This document shows positions 54,936 to 64,000 of a stretch of 64,000 bases of DNA, piece after piece. Source of the stretch: Mytilinidion resinicola. Its lineage: Eukaryota > Ascomycota > Dothideomycetes > Mytilinidiales > Mytilinidiaceae. The stretch is taken from NCBI RefSeq assembly GCF_010093595.1, contig NW_022985467.1, forward strand, positions 139,477 to 203,476, given 5' to 3'. The position numbers were made by a program, and so were the translations under genes. The notes under the pieces are model-generated. The model saw nothing but the letters and a program-made list of their open reading frames with translations. It ran no database searches and was not told the DNA's origin. Within the stretch, counting starts at the first letter, position 1. Every line of letters starts with the position of its first letter.

Positions 54936-56815
54936 GGACTGGACTGGAGTGGAGGCTGCTGGAGTGGAGCGCCCTACAGTCTGGAGTGGAGCCGGCTTCA
55001 AATCGCTCCTGGATGGAGTGGAGCCGAAGCCGTGGAGCTCCAGGAGCTCCAATTGATTTTCAAAATCTCGTGATAGATTTCGTGGTGTTGAAGTTCAGCG
55101 GCCCGTGCAGCCCGTGCAGCCTGCCCGTTTTGCTCATCCGGCATGCAGCCTAGCCTAGCTAGACTAGCTAGACTAGAGGACAGGGGATTCGGTCCTGTTT
55201 TTAGTGAGCTAGCACGTATTCTGTGACCTAATCCCCTAAAAAGTTATCCTGCCTGTCGCACGCGTTCCTGCACGCGTTTTTGAAGCTATTCGCACTCCTA
55301 TTCCACTATAGCCAACGCCGCGCCTACGCCTAATAACCCTGCACGCCCTCTTTGCTCGATCGCTTACGCCCTTAGTGTTATAGGCCGCAAGGACCCTCCG
55401 GCGCAGCCTATTCTTGCCCTAAAGTCTATTAATCCATGTTATAAGAAGGCTATAGAGGTGGGCAAGTTCCGGATTGCTAGCAAGATATATATATAATATA
55501 AGAACTTTATAACTCTATTAAGGGCTGCTTAAACGCGTATATTGCACTGCTAGAAGTAGGGTAAAGATATTTAACTTAAGGAGAGGATAATTAGAAGCGC
55601 AGATATCTACTACTACTATTTATATAAGTATAGAAATAGATAGCAGAAGCTTTTAGTTATTTTATTAGGCAGGTCTACTGCTATAGATTACCTTATTAGG
55701 GTGCACCGGATAGATAAAAATACGGGCCTGCTATATACGGCCGCACCTACGGCCTTAAATTAGCCTAAACTATATAAGTATAGTAAGCAGCGGTTGCTTA
55801 GTATAAGGGTAATATTTAAAAGCTTTAAGCAACTGCTTATATAGTAGATTATCTACTGTTATATTATATTTTTCTAGTTTAAAAATATCTACTTCTATAT
55901 AGTATTAGAGTTCCTATATCTAGGCCTTAATAAGTATCTACTAAAGGCAGCTTTAATAGTTTAAAAGTAGGTAACTAACGCCTAGTAAAAGTAGAAAAAT
56001 AAGCTTAGAGCAGAGCTAAGGTGCGCCTATAGTATAATTTTACTTTTTTTTAATCTTTAGATATTACTAAATAGTTATACTATACTTAAAGTATATAGCT
56101 ACTTTATTAGTAAGGCCGGCAGGTAATATATAGTAGTTCTAGCGCTTTATAAGGTCCTTAGTAACTATAGTAGTAAAAATATAGCCTAGAGCTAACTAGT
56201 AGTTATTTAAAACTATAGCTTTTAAAAACGCGTTAGTTATTTTATAGCGGATAACGCGGAGTTAAATAATATAGTAGTAGACCTTATTCTGCGGATTCTG
56301 CTTAATAAGCGTTGCCGGCGCCTTAGAATAGATATTATTAAGGCTAATAAGTGTCTACGCTATTTATTTATACCTACTAAAAAGGTTTACTATAACCCTA
56401 AGCTTATATATACCTATAGCGCGCCTAGTATATTAATATAATATATAACCCTTCGCGAGCAGGTAGATACACGGCTGGCAGCTTTACTAGCAGTAGAGGA
56501 GGCCTATTATATTAATAACAACCTATTAGCAAAACAGCAGCGCTATAAAGCTGCTAAAAAGGCAGTTATAGATAGCGTAATAAACTTAGATTTAGATAAG
56601 AATAAAAATAAGGAAAATAGATAGGCTATATAACGGGCTGCACAACGCGCTGTATATTATATACGGCTATAGTAAGTTTAACCTTAATACTAAAACTACT
56701 TTACGCTAAACTACTATAGGTAATATAGAGCTTCTAGAGCTTTTAAAGCTTTATAAGCTTTCTACTAAAGTAGAGTAGAGCGATTTCTAAATCTACTTTA
56801 CTCTACTTTAATAAA
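54936..56815 (+). mobile_element. hAT-like DNA transposon, RIP-degraded
   Basis: Left end is rich in TGGAGTGGAG units (54940-55050). The right end (56720-56815) carries the AT-shifted complement of the same units (TTTCTAAATCTACTTTACTC). Near 56040-56300, undoing C-to-T and G-to-A changes by eye gives a hAT transposase-like order: a DLWTSPN-type motif, YF.SK.GRRY, then DNAE.ND. Stops are everywhere. The outer ends and an 8-bp target duplication cannot be fixed because of RIP. Confidence 0.65.
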
Positions 56816-57062
56816 ATTACTACTTAGCGCTTACTTTTAGTAACTAAATCTTAGATTATCTATTTCCTTAAAGGTAATTCCTTAATAAACTTTTTATTTA
56901 GTAAAAAAGATTTAGGTCTATTAATATAGCCGGATAGTATATAGCCTAGAATAGTATATAGCCTACTCTATTAAATTTTCTAAAAACGCGACGTATAATA
57001 TAACTATAACCTTAATACCTCTACTATAATAATAAAAGGCCCTTTATTAAAAGGGTAGAATT
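56816..57062 (+). mobile_element. left flank of the Fot1/pogo-like element, RIP-degraded
   Basis: AT-rich sequence between the hAT-like end and copia element 2. The last bases before the copia LTR (GAATT, 57058-57062) recur at 63289-63293, where a pogo-type transposase reading frame continues. I infer this stretch contains the start of that transposase. Its own terminal repeat is not identified. Confidence 0.5.
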
Positions 57063-57279
57063 ACTTAAAATTACTAGTATAGTAGCTGCCTATATACCTA
57101 GCTAGTTACAACTTTTATAGAGAGGGGTTAGAGTATAGTAGCCTACTATACCTACTATACCTACTACTATCTCTAATTAGTGCTTCTACCTACGTATATA
57201 GTTACTTTCTATATAGTATATAGTTTAGCCTTTAGGCCCCTAAAATAAAATAAAGTTTATATTAATTTATAACCTAAGT
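57063..57279 (+). repeat. 5' LTR of copia element 2, RIP-mutated
   Basis: Aligns without gaps to 63072-63288. All 47 differences are C or G in the right copy and T or A in the left; there are no transversions. Confidence 0.95.
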
Positions 57280-58468
57280 ATTATAAGCCTAGTTATTTAT
57301 TAGGATCTGCTTTTCTTCCTGCCCTATTATTATTATTATTGCTTTTTAAACCTTTTTAGTATTAAGTTAGTTATAATGCTATAAAAACGCTATAGCCGAA
57401 TTAACTATATAATAGCCCGTGTTTTTTTACTAATATACTATTTATTTCCACTTTTATTAAAAGGATTATTCTATTTTTCCCTGCTAACTAAAAGCACTAG
57501 TTTTTTACCGTTAAAATAAAGGCCTACTCCGGCAATATATAGGAATATATTAACCCTAATAAGCTATTTTCTAATAATTCTATAAAACTAAATAAGCCTA
57601 GCCGGCCTATACTACCGGCAGCAGTAAGCAGCGCGGAAATATAGACCCCGGCGGCTAAATTAGATTAGAAACAAGCCTAAAAGGATACTAAAAAAAAGGA
57701 AGATTACTATAACGCTAAAATTAATACTATTAATAAACTCTAAGTCTATATTATTAAAACGGTTGTATTATACTATATACTATTTATTAATAAGGCTAAA
57801 ACTATATATAAAATACTAATTAGCCTTAAGAATTAGGTAGCTTTATTTAATTAGCTACGCTGCTATAAACTCCGCACGCTATAGCAGCAGTAGTAAAAGT
57901 TTCTAAAAGATTTAAATATTAAATAATAGCTATAGGAATAGACAGTTCTCTATAGAAAATACGAAGAATATTAACTACCTAAAGCCGCCGATAATTGTTT
58001 ATAACTTAACTTCCTGCTCTTTATTTAGCTAAAAAATCCCGAATTTTTAATATACTGGCGTAATAAAATACACCGCCGTATAGCTAGGGCTAAGAATACT
58101 CCACTACTTTAGGAACTAGTTAATTTATTCTATAACTAAAAACGGGAGGCTCTAGCTATTATAGGTAAAATTACTAGCTATTCTATATTTATAATAATAC
58201 TTAATAGTATAGAATTAAAGCTACTAAATACGCCGGCAGCTATATAGGCCGCTATAATAGCATCTACGCCAGCCGCTATAACGGCCTTTATAATAGCCTC
58301 TAAAGCTAAAAATAAGCTTCTAAAATATATCTATAAAAAATACTACTTTTTCCGAAATTACCTATATATTTATAAGAATAAATAGCTAAATAAATAGAAA
58401 AGCAACTTAGCTATAGTAGCTAAGCTTAAGGAAAACCTTAAAAATTAACCCGAAAAATAGCAGGCGAT

Positions 58469-58878
58469 TGTCACGGTATCGACCGCGACACCCTACCTAC
58501 CGAAATTCTGCCGCAGATTGCTACAACTCCAGCAATCTGCACCGGCCTACTACCGTTGGCCGGCCTCCTGCTCTGCCTGCCCTGCTCCGCTCCCGTCTCG
58601 CTTCCGCTTCCTATCCTGTCCCGCTCCAGCCACCTACCGGCTGCCCCCTTTTCCTATCACCTAATCTGGTAAGGACCTCGCGTACACGCGTGCCACGCGC
58701 CGAAACGGCATAGAGGCCGTACGCCACGCGCTCGGCCACGCCCTTATATCCGGTGGCCCGTCTCCCGTCTTCCTGTTCCTTACACAACGTCTTGATTCTC
58801 CACGTAGCATTGTACATAGCACCTAATCAACGCTCCTCTTTGAGCCCTCGACCTCTCGCGTGTAGCGCTATCGTGACA
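58469..58878. mobile_element. solo LTR of a third family, 410 bp
   Basis: Starts TGTCACGGTATCG and ends CGCTATCGTGACA, imperfect inverted ends with canonical TG...CA. A perfect 5-bp duplication GCGAT flanks it (58464-58468, 58879-58883). It is GC-normal inside heavily RIP-mutated DNA, so it either arrived after the RIP or was never a RIP target. Contains no supported ORF. Confidence 0.88.
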
Positions 58879-59394
58879 GCGATAGTTTAAAAGCTGCAGG
58901 AAATAGCTAAGGCCGGAGGGCCTAATACTAGATTAGTTTCTTACTTTATAATTGCTATTATTCCGTACAGAGTATTCTATTTATCTACCTATAGCCTACG
59001 CAATAGCGTGCTTTTTAACTATATAGTAACTATATATATTTTTAACTACTAAAGCTAGTTTATTAGCAATCTAATACTATTAAATAATACTTACTACGCC
59101 GGCAGCTTAATAGTATTAATTGCTAGCTATAGAATAGCTAAAATTTCGCTATAAGGCCCTAATAGTAGCTATTTTACCCTACTATTAGGGGCCGCGTATA
59201 TTCTAGGATTCTACTGCGGCGTGGTTTTCCTTAGTAAGCTTAATAAAAAAGGGGTGTTTTAGTATAATAAAAAAAACTATTTATATAATTTATAATACGG
59301 ATAAGAAGTTGTTTAGGCCTGTATTAAGTAATAAAACGGACAGAATTTTATTAAATTTTATAAAGCCGATTTAAATCTAATAAACTTAATACTA

Positions 59395-59590
59395 TAGCAG
59401 CCGGCTAAGTAAATAGCTATATATACGGCTATATATACAGCTAAGCAGCCGGCTAAGCAGCCGGCTAAGTAGACGGCTATATATACGGCTATACAGCCGG
59501 CTACGCAGTAGGCTATATAGTAGGCCGTGCAGCCGGCTACGCAGATAGCTACGCAGTAGGCTATAAAGCTAGCTATATAGCAGGCCATAC
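59395..59590 (+). repeat. minisatellite in degraded copia element 2
   Basis: About a dozen imperfect copies of a 12-15-bp unit (CAGCCGGCTA(A/C)G and CGGCTATATATA variants). It lies in the gag-like part and is probably a low-complexity coding stretch altered by C-to-T mutation. Confidence 0.75.
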
Positions 59591-60849
59591 AGCCTTCGAA
59601 TTCTCCGAATATATAACAGCTAACAGCTGCCTACTAAAGGGATTTTCTATTAAAGTCTATACTAGCTGCTATTATAGCAAATTATCTAAAAATTAACTTT
59701 ACTGCGTTCCTAACGCACTAAAGCTATTTTACACGACCTCTATAACGCGGGCTATACTTAGCTTATCTAATCGAGCTCTAGCAGTTTATTACAGCTCTCG
59801 GCCTACTATAGCATCGCCGCCTAGGCCACGCCGGCCCCTAGGCCCTATAGTATTTAACTGCTGCTATTATTAAAAATATACTAAAAAGCAAAGTAAAACT
59901 TATTAGCCCTACTATTTCTAAATACTCTAAATACGCTCTAAGTAAAGCTAAGTAATAAATCTTTTATATACCTGTTTTAAAGCCCTTTAGGCTATTTAAA
60001 CTTATATAATTTAACGTTATATATAAAAAATATAGCTATAATAATAACAGCTACGCTGTCTACTTTTTCTGCCTGTATATAAAAGTATATATATGCTAAA
60101 TATTCGGTAGTATAGCTAATCTAACCTAAATTATTATAGATAAAGTTGTCCTTATTAAAAAGCAATAGAATATTACTATACGTACGCTATAAACTAATAG
60201 AGAATAATTACTTAGTAATAAATTTAGGGTATAGCACCGCAGTAAAGGTATTAAATTTAATTAATCTACGGCCTATAATACTATATAGAATAGTAGAGCA
60301 AAGCGCTCTAGCGGAATTATTATTAAAAAAGCCCGTTATATATAAAAGGAAAGCTAATTACCTATAAATTTATAGCCGGAAGTATATAAAACAGCCGCCT
60401 ATTTGCTTAATAGAACGCCTACTAAAGCGCTAGGTTAGAAAACTCTAATTACAGCCTTGCAGGCTGCAACTAGCAGGCCGATAGACCCTAGTATACAGCG
60501 TTTACGTGTGTATAAATATAGAGTATATCCGATGTTAAAAAAGCTACTAAAAACGCCGAAAACAACACCCTAAGCAATTATTAGCTATTTTATTAGCTAT
60601 AAATCGGCTAATATCTATAGAATATAGATGCTAAGTAAGGATAAAGTTATTAGGGTATAGGATATTATATTTAATAAAACGCTATTTTATAACCCTTTAT
60701 TAGAAGATCTAGCTATATAACTACTAATTTAATAGGTAAAGCACGTCCTAAATATAGAAAGCCTTTTAAAGCCGCCTATTGCATAAATCTACCGGGTAAT
60801 AGAGGATAATAATTCTAATAACCCCCTATTTAATAAAATTGAAGTATAA

Positions 60850-61210
60850 CCCCGTGCAGAGTAATAGCAGCAGCCGCCTACACAGCAGCAGCCGCCTGCA
60901 CAGCAGCAGCAGCCGCCCGCATAGCAGCAGCAGCCGCCCGGCTCGCCGAGCTTAAATAACAACAACTGCTCCAGCAATAGCCGTTCGGAGCCTGCCTTAC
61001 CTACGCCAAATCCTACGCCGTTACCTAGCCGTCTTCCTACGGCATCGCCTACAACCTCTACTATAGTATCGCCTACGGCCTCTGCTATAGTATCGCCTAC
61101 GGCCTCTGCTACGGCATCGCCTATAGCTTCTGCTACGGTATTGCCTACGGCCTCTGCTACAGCATTGCCTACGGCCTTACTAACGGCCTCACCAACGGCC
61201 TCTGTAGTGG
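60850..61210 (+). repeat. CAG-rich and GCCTACGGC-type repeats in copia element 2
   Basis: 60850-60945 is CAGCAGCAGCCGCC-like. 61020-61200 is tandem GCATCGCCTACGGCCTCTGC-type units. This corresponds to the Pro/Ala/Thr linker between integrase and RT, as in element 1. It keeps many C residues that the flanks have lost. Confidence 0.75.
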
Positions 61211-62454
61211 CTACCACGGCAGCTTCCTTAAGGCCTACCCGTGACCGCAAGCCGGCTAAACCCCGTGCAGCCTTATATATAGCAATTGTATAAGCCGAAG
61301 CTCTAGATAAACGCCTACCTACTCTATATACTACTTTTGCCGCAGGCGTTACCGGAGGCAGCTATTAAAAATCCTTTCTAGAGCCACCTAGAAACTAGAA
61401 GCAGCTACTGCAGCACCCTAAGCGCTAGGGGTTTATAGCAGCCGCTATTAAAGAACTTAACGGCTTAGTGGAATGCGGTAGCTTTATAGCTATAGAAAAG
61501 ACGCCAGAAATAAAGGCCCTAGCTGTGCCGGTTACCTAGGTATTTATATATAAATTTAATGAAAACAGCTTCCTTATATACTATAAAGCACGCCTATATA
61601 TACGCGGCGACCTTTAACAGCCTATAGAGCTAAACACCTATACAGCTATATTAGCCGGAAAAACCTTTCGGGCCTGTGCAGCTATTATCTATATAGCTAA
61701 TTTTAATACCTAGCAGGCTAATACTATATCGGCCTTTATAAACCTAGAGCTAGATAAAAAAGTATATATTTACTACCCTAACGGCTTCTGCTATAAAAGC
61801 TACCTACTGCGTGTAAATAAAGGCCTCTACGGCCTCCGCTGTTCCCCCCTACTATAGCTAAATAATTAATTAAAAACGCTGCGGGAATTAGGGCTTAAAA
61901 AGGTGCCTAGCGTGCTATGCCTGTTTATTAATTAACACCTAATTATATTCTTCTATATAGATAATTTTATAGCATACTGCATGCTATAACACGGCGATAA
62001 ATTAGCTAATTTTAAATATGCCCTAATAGCTTAATATAAGATAAAAGATCTAGGGGAAGCCTTCTAGTTCCTAGATATTTATATACTCTGTAACTAAGCT
62101 GCCGGCTAACTATAGCTTTGCCAGGATTTATATATTAATAAAATTGCAGGCAAATTCCGGTAGAAGGAGGCCCTCTATATGCATACGCTAATAGCTATAA
62201 ATAGCCTTATTCCCTATAAAGCCGCAGCAGCTAGTGCATTCTCTATTTATAGCTATTAATAGAAAATAGGGTTATTGCTCTATGCAGCTATTAATACACG
62301 GCCGGATATAGCCCGTATAACCTTATAGCTGGCCGAATTTGCCAGGAACCCGTCGCCCGCTTACTACTATGCTGCTGACTGAGCACTTGCCTATCTCTAT
62401 TAAATAAGGGGATATACACTGCAGTATTCTGCCTCTATAATTAACACCGATTAA

Positions 62455-62988
62455 ATGCTTGTACGAGCCAGCGATGCCAGCTTTGCCGACGATGTTGCTA
62501 TACGCCGAAGCTCACAAGGATATATCCTGAAGCTTTTTGGTGGCCCTGTCGATTGGAAGGCCACCAAACAAACGCACGTGACGATGTCCTCCACCGATGC
62601 AGAGCTTACAGCTATATCGGCAGCTGTGTCGGAATTCATGTGGTGGCAACGCCTATTTGTACACCTAGATCTAGCCCTAGAGGGCAACCAGGCCATTTCC
62701 GTGCTGTGCGATAACCAGCAAACCATCCGGCTACTTACAACGGCCGGCAGCAAGCTTACTACTAGCCTTAAGCACGTTGATATACACAGCCACTGGCTAC
62801 GCCAAGAAGTACAAGCCGGCAACGTACAAATTGAATGGATTGCATCCGAACGTATGATAGCAGACGGCTTTACAAAGGTCCTATCTCGACAGAAACACGA
62901 GAATTTCGTTCGACAGCTCAACCTCGTTGATATATTCGATCGCATCGGCCAGGGCACCACGGCCAATGAATCCGACGACGACAAATAG
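62455..62988 (+). CDS. copia RNase H terminal fragment, not RIP-mutated
   Basis: 177 codons from ATG 62455 (MLVRASDASFADDVAIRRSS) to TAG 62986. It covers RNase H with the acidic residues in VRASDASFAD, SSTDAELTA and LCDNQQTIRLL, and a 16-residue C-terminal extension. It matches the element 1 product nearly residue for residue in order. The ATG is an internal methionine; the coding region upstream is degraded, so this is a fragment rather than a gene. The GGGGGGTG tract and 3' LTR follow. Confidence 0.88.
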   Translation: MLVRASDASFADDVAIRRSSQGYILKLFGGPVDWKATKQTHVTMSSTDAELTAISAAVSEFMWWQRLFVHLDLALEGNQAISVLCDNQQTIRLLTTAGSKLTTSLKHVDIHSHWLRQEVQAGNVQIEWIASERMIADGFTKVLSRQKHENFVRQLNLVDIFDRIGQGTTANESDDDK

Positions 62989-63071
62989 CCCTACAAACAC
63001 CACAAATTGCCAAGATTTCCTATATCTCATGCACTTCTACAGTCTCATCTCTCTTCCGAAGTTGGGGGGTG

Positions 63072-63288
63072 ACTTGGAGTTGCTGGCATAGTAGCTGCCT
63101 ACATGCCTAGCCAGTTACAACTTCTACAGAGAGGGGTTGGGGTACGGTGGCCTACCGTGCCTACCGTGCCTACTGCTGTCTCTAATTAGTGCTTCTGCCT
63201 ACGCGTACAGTCACTTCCTACGTAGTATATAGTTTGGCCTTCGGGCCCCCGAAATAAGACAGAGTTCACGTCAATTTGCAACCTGAGT
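63072..63288 (+). repeat. 3' LTR of copia element 2, intact
   Basis: 217 bp directly after the GGGGGGTG tract at 63064-63071. Shares its last 28 bases (CAGAGTTCACGTCAATTT and the CAACCTGAGT end) with the element 1 LTR, while the rest differs. Confidence 0.93.
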
Positions 63289-63293
63289 GAATT

Positions 63294-64000
63294 CTTCTAT
63301 CTATTAATGCCTATAAACAAGGCCAAATTACAAGTTTCCGAAAGGCCACTAGCACGTACGATGTGCACAGAACAACAGCACGGCGACGCGTTAATAGTAT
63401 CTAGCCAAAATGTGGCTTAGTAGCACCAAATCGCCGTCTTACACAAGCATAAGAAGAGGTCCTTAAGCAGTGGATTCTATCGATGGATTAACACGGTATG
63501 CCGCTAAGAATCGCGACCGTACGGGAAATAGCTGGCGTCTTAGCCACGCAGCGTGGGGATATAAGACCTATTGGCGAGAAGTGGGCACGGCTTTACATTA
63601 ACCGCAATAACAACCTACAATCGAAATTTAATTGTAAGTACAATTACCAGCGTGCTAAATGCGAAGATCCTGTGCTTATTCGGGGCTGGTTTAAACGCGT
63701 TTAAGACGTTAAGATATAATACGGCATTCTAGATGAAGATACCTGGAATTTCGATAAAACTGGCGTCCAGATGGGTGTTATTACAACTTCGAAAGTTGTT
63801 ACTGGAATAGATAGAGCTGGCCGGCCTAGAACTGTACAGCTAGGCAATCGCGAGTAGGTTACAATTATTAAGTGTATTAATGCGATAGGGGCAGCAATTC
63901 CACCACTGGTTATCTTTAAAGCGATTATGCACCAGGCTGCTTAGTACAAGGACAACATTATTCCACACGACTGGTCGATTAGTGTTAGTAAGGATGGCTG
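63294..64000 (+). pseudogene. Fot1/pogo-type transposase, stops in frame, runs off window
   Basis: The frame directly after the copia insertion reads a psq-type helix-turn-helix (INAYKQGQITSFRKAT, then YDVHRTTARRRVN). It continues with a CENP-B/Tc5-type DNA-binding part (GEKWARLYINR, then QRAKCEDPVLIRGWF) and the DDE core (WNFDKTGVQMGV, GRPRTVQLGNRE, AIGAAIPPLVIFK, HDWSISVSKDGW), with several in-frame stops (for example TAG in LGNRE*). It is only lightly mutated compared with sequence left of 62.45 kb. The 3' end lies beyond the window. Confidence 0.83.

Larger units (their letters stand above)
57063..63288 (+). mobile_element. Ty1/copia LTR retrotransposon, 6226 bp, mostly RIP-degraded
   Basis: Two 217-bp LTRs at 57063-57279 and 63072-63288 flanked by a perfect 5-bp duplication GAATT (57058-57062, 63289-63293). 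The LTR begins ACTTGGAGTTG and ends GCAACCTGAGT in the intact copy. The primer site is ATTATAAGCC at 57280, a RIP form of GTTATGAGCC. The interior 57290-62450 is TA-rich with stops in every frame, though copia RT and RNase H motifs are still discernible near 61900-62450. The last part (62455-63288) is unmutated. A solo LTR of another family sits at 58469-58878. Confidence 0.92.

Noticed and set aside
58469..58878. MITE or DNA transposon inside copia element 2
   Set aside because: TG...CA ends with a 5-bp duplication fit a solo LTR better than TIR elements. The inverted match is limited to the first 13 bases.
60789..61250. Minus-strand ORF with AVGDAVAEAVGD repeats
   Set aside because: Antisense translation of the copia linker minisatellite.
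62451..62984. Minus-strand 177-codon ORF
   Set aside because: Exact antisense of the RNase H frame.

Overview
The window reads as nuclear DNA of a filamentous ascomycete (Pezizomycotina; I cannot go lower with confidence). The evidence is short GT-AG introns with CTAAC or CTGAC branch sites, a fungal-type PIG-P gene, Fot1/pogo, Tc1/mariner, hAT and Ty1/copia elements, and a transposon block carrying a textbook repeat-induced point mutation (RIP) signature: 47 C:G to T:A transitions, no transversions and no indels between two 217-bp LTRs of one element.

Layout. 1-0.47 kb is the end of a repeat or mobile element. 0.8-17.1 kb holds three long plus-strand genes for coiled-coil, low-complexity proteins. 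The second and third are tandem paralogues: one membrane segment, a coiled coil built on 62-64-residue repeats, and a long FG/NPF-containing tail. Their downstream flanks are also related. The second carries one in-frame stop just before an acidic tail. 18.2-18.85 kb is a short non-autonomous element with an 8-bp target duplication. 18.9-23.4 kb has a PIG-P subunit gene of the GPI-GlcNAc transferase, a small acidic ORF and a 450-residue unknown that shares a possible helical module with the first gene. 25.7-29.5 kb has two decayed F-box-like genes facing each other. 30.6-33.4 kb is an intact 950-residue unknown. 33.9 kb has a 30-N gap flanked by identical 48-bp sequences. 36-37.8 kb and 41.3-42.6 kb hold three more broken unknown genes, with a Tc1/mariner relic between them.

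43.4-54.9 kb is the most informative part. A gene for a degenerate FHA, pseudokinase and WW-like protein is split by a minus-strand Ty1/copia element of 5552 bp. The 5-bp target duplication is perfect, and the two halves are in frame once the element is subtracted. A second, decayed copy of the same gene lies directly downstream. From about 54.9 kb to the end the window is a nest of transposons: a hAT-like element, then a Fot1/pogo-like element interrupted by a second copia element, which is itself interrupted by a solo LTR of a third family. Everything from about 55 to 62.45 kb is RIP-degraded. The last 1.5 kb is not, and the boundary falls inside the copia coding region.

Both copia elements have LTRs that begin AC and end GT rather than TG/CA, supported by perfect target duplications in each, and both have a primer site matching the anticodon half of initiator tRNA-Met. 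The window looks like a gene-rich edge grading into a repeat-rich accessory or subtelomere-like compartment. Seven loci between 25 and 55 kb are broken by stops, frameshifts or insertion, through real decay or through assembly indels.
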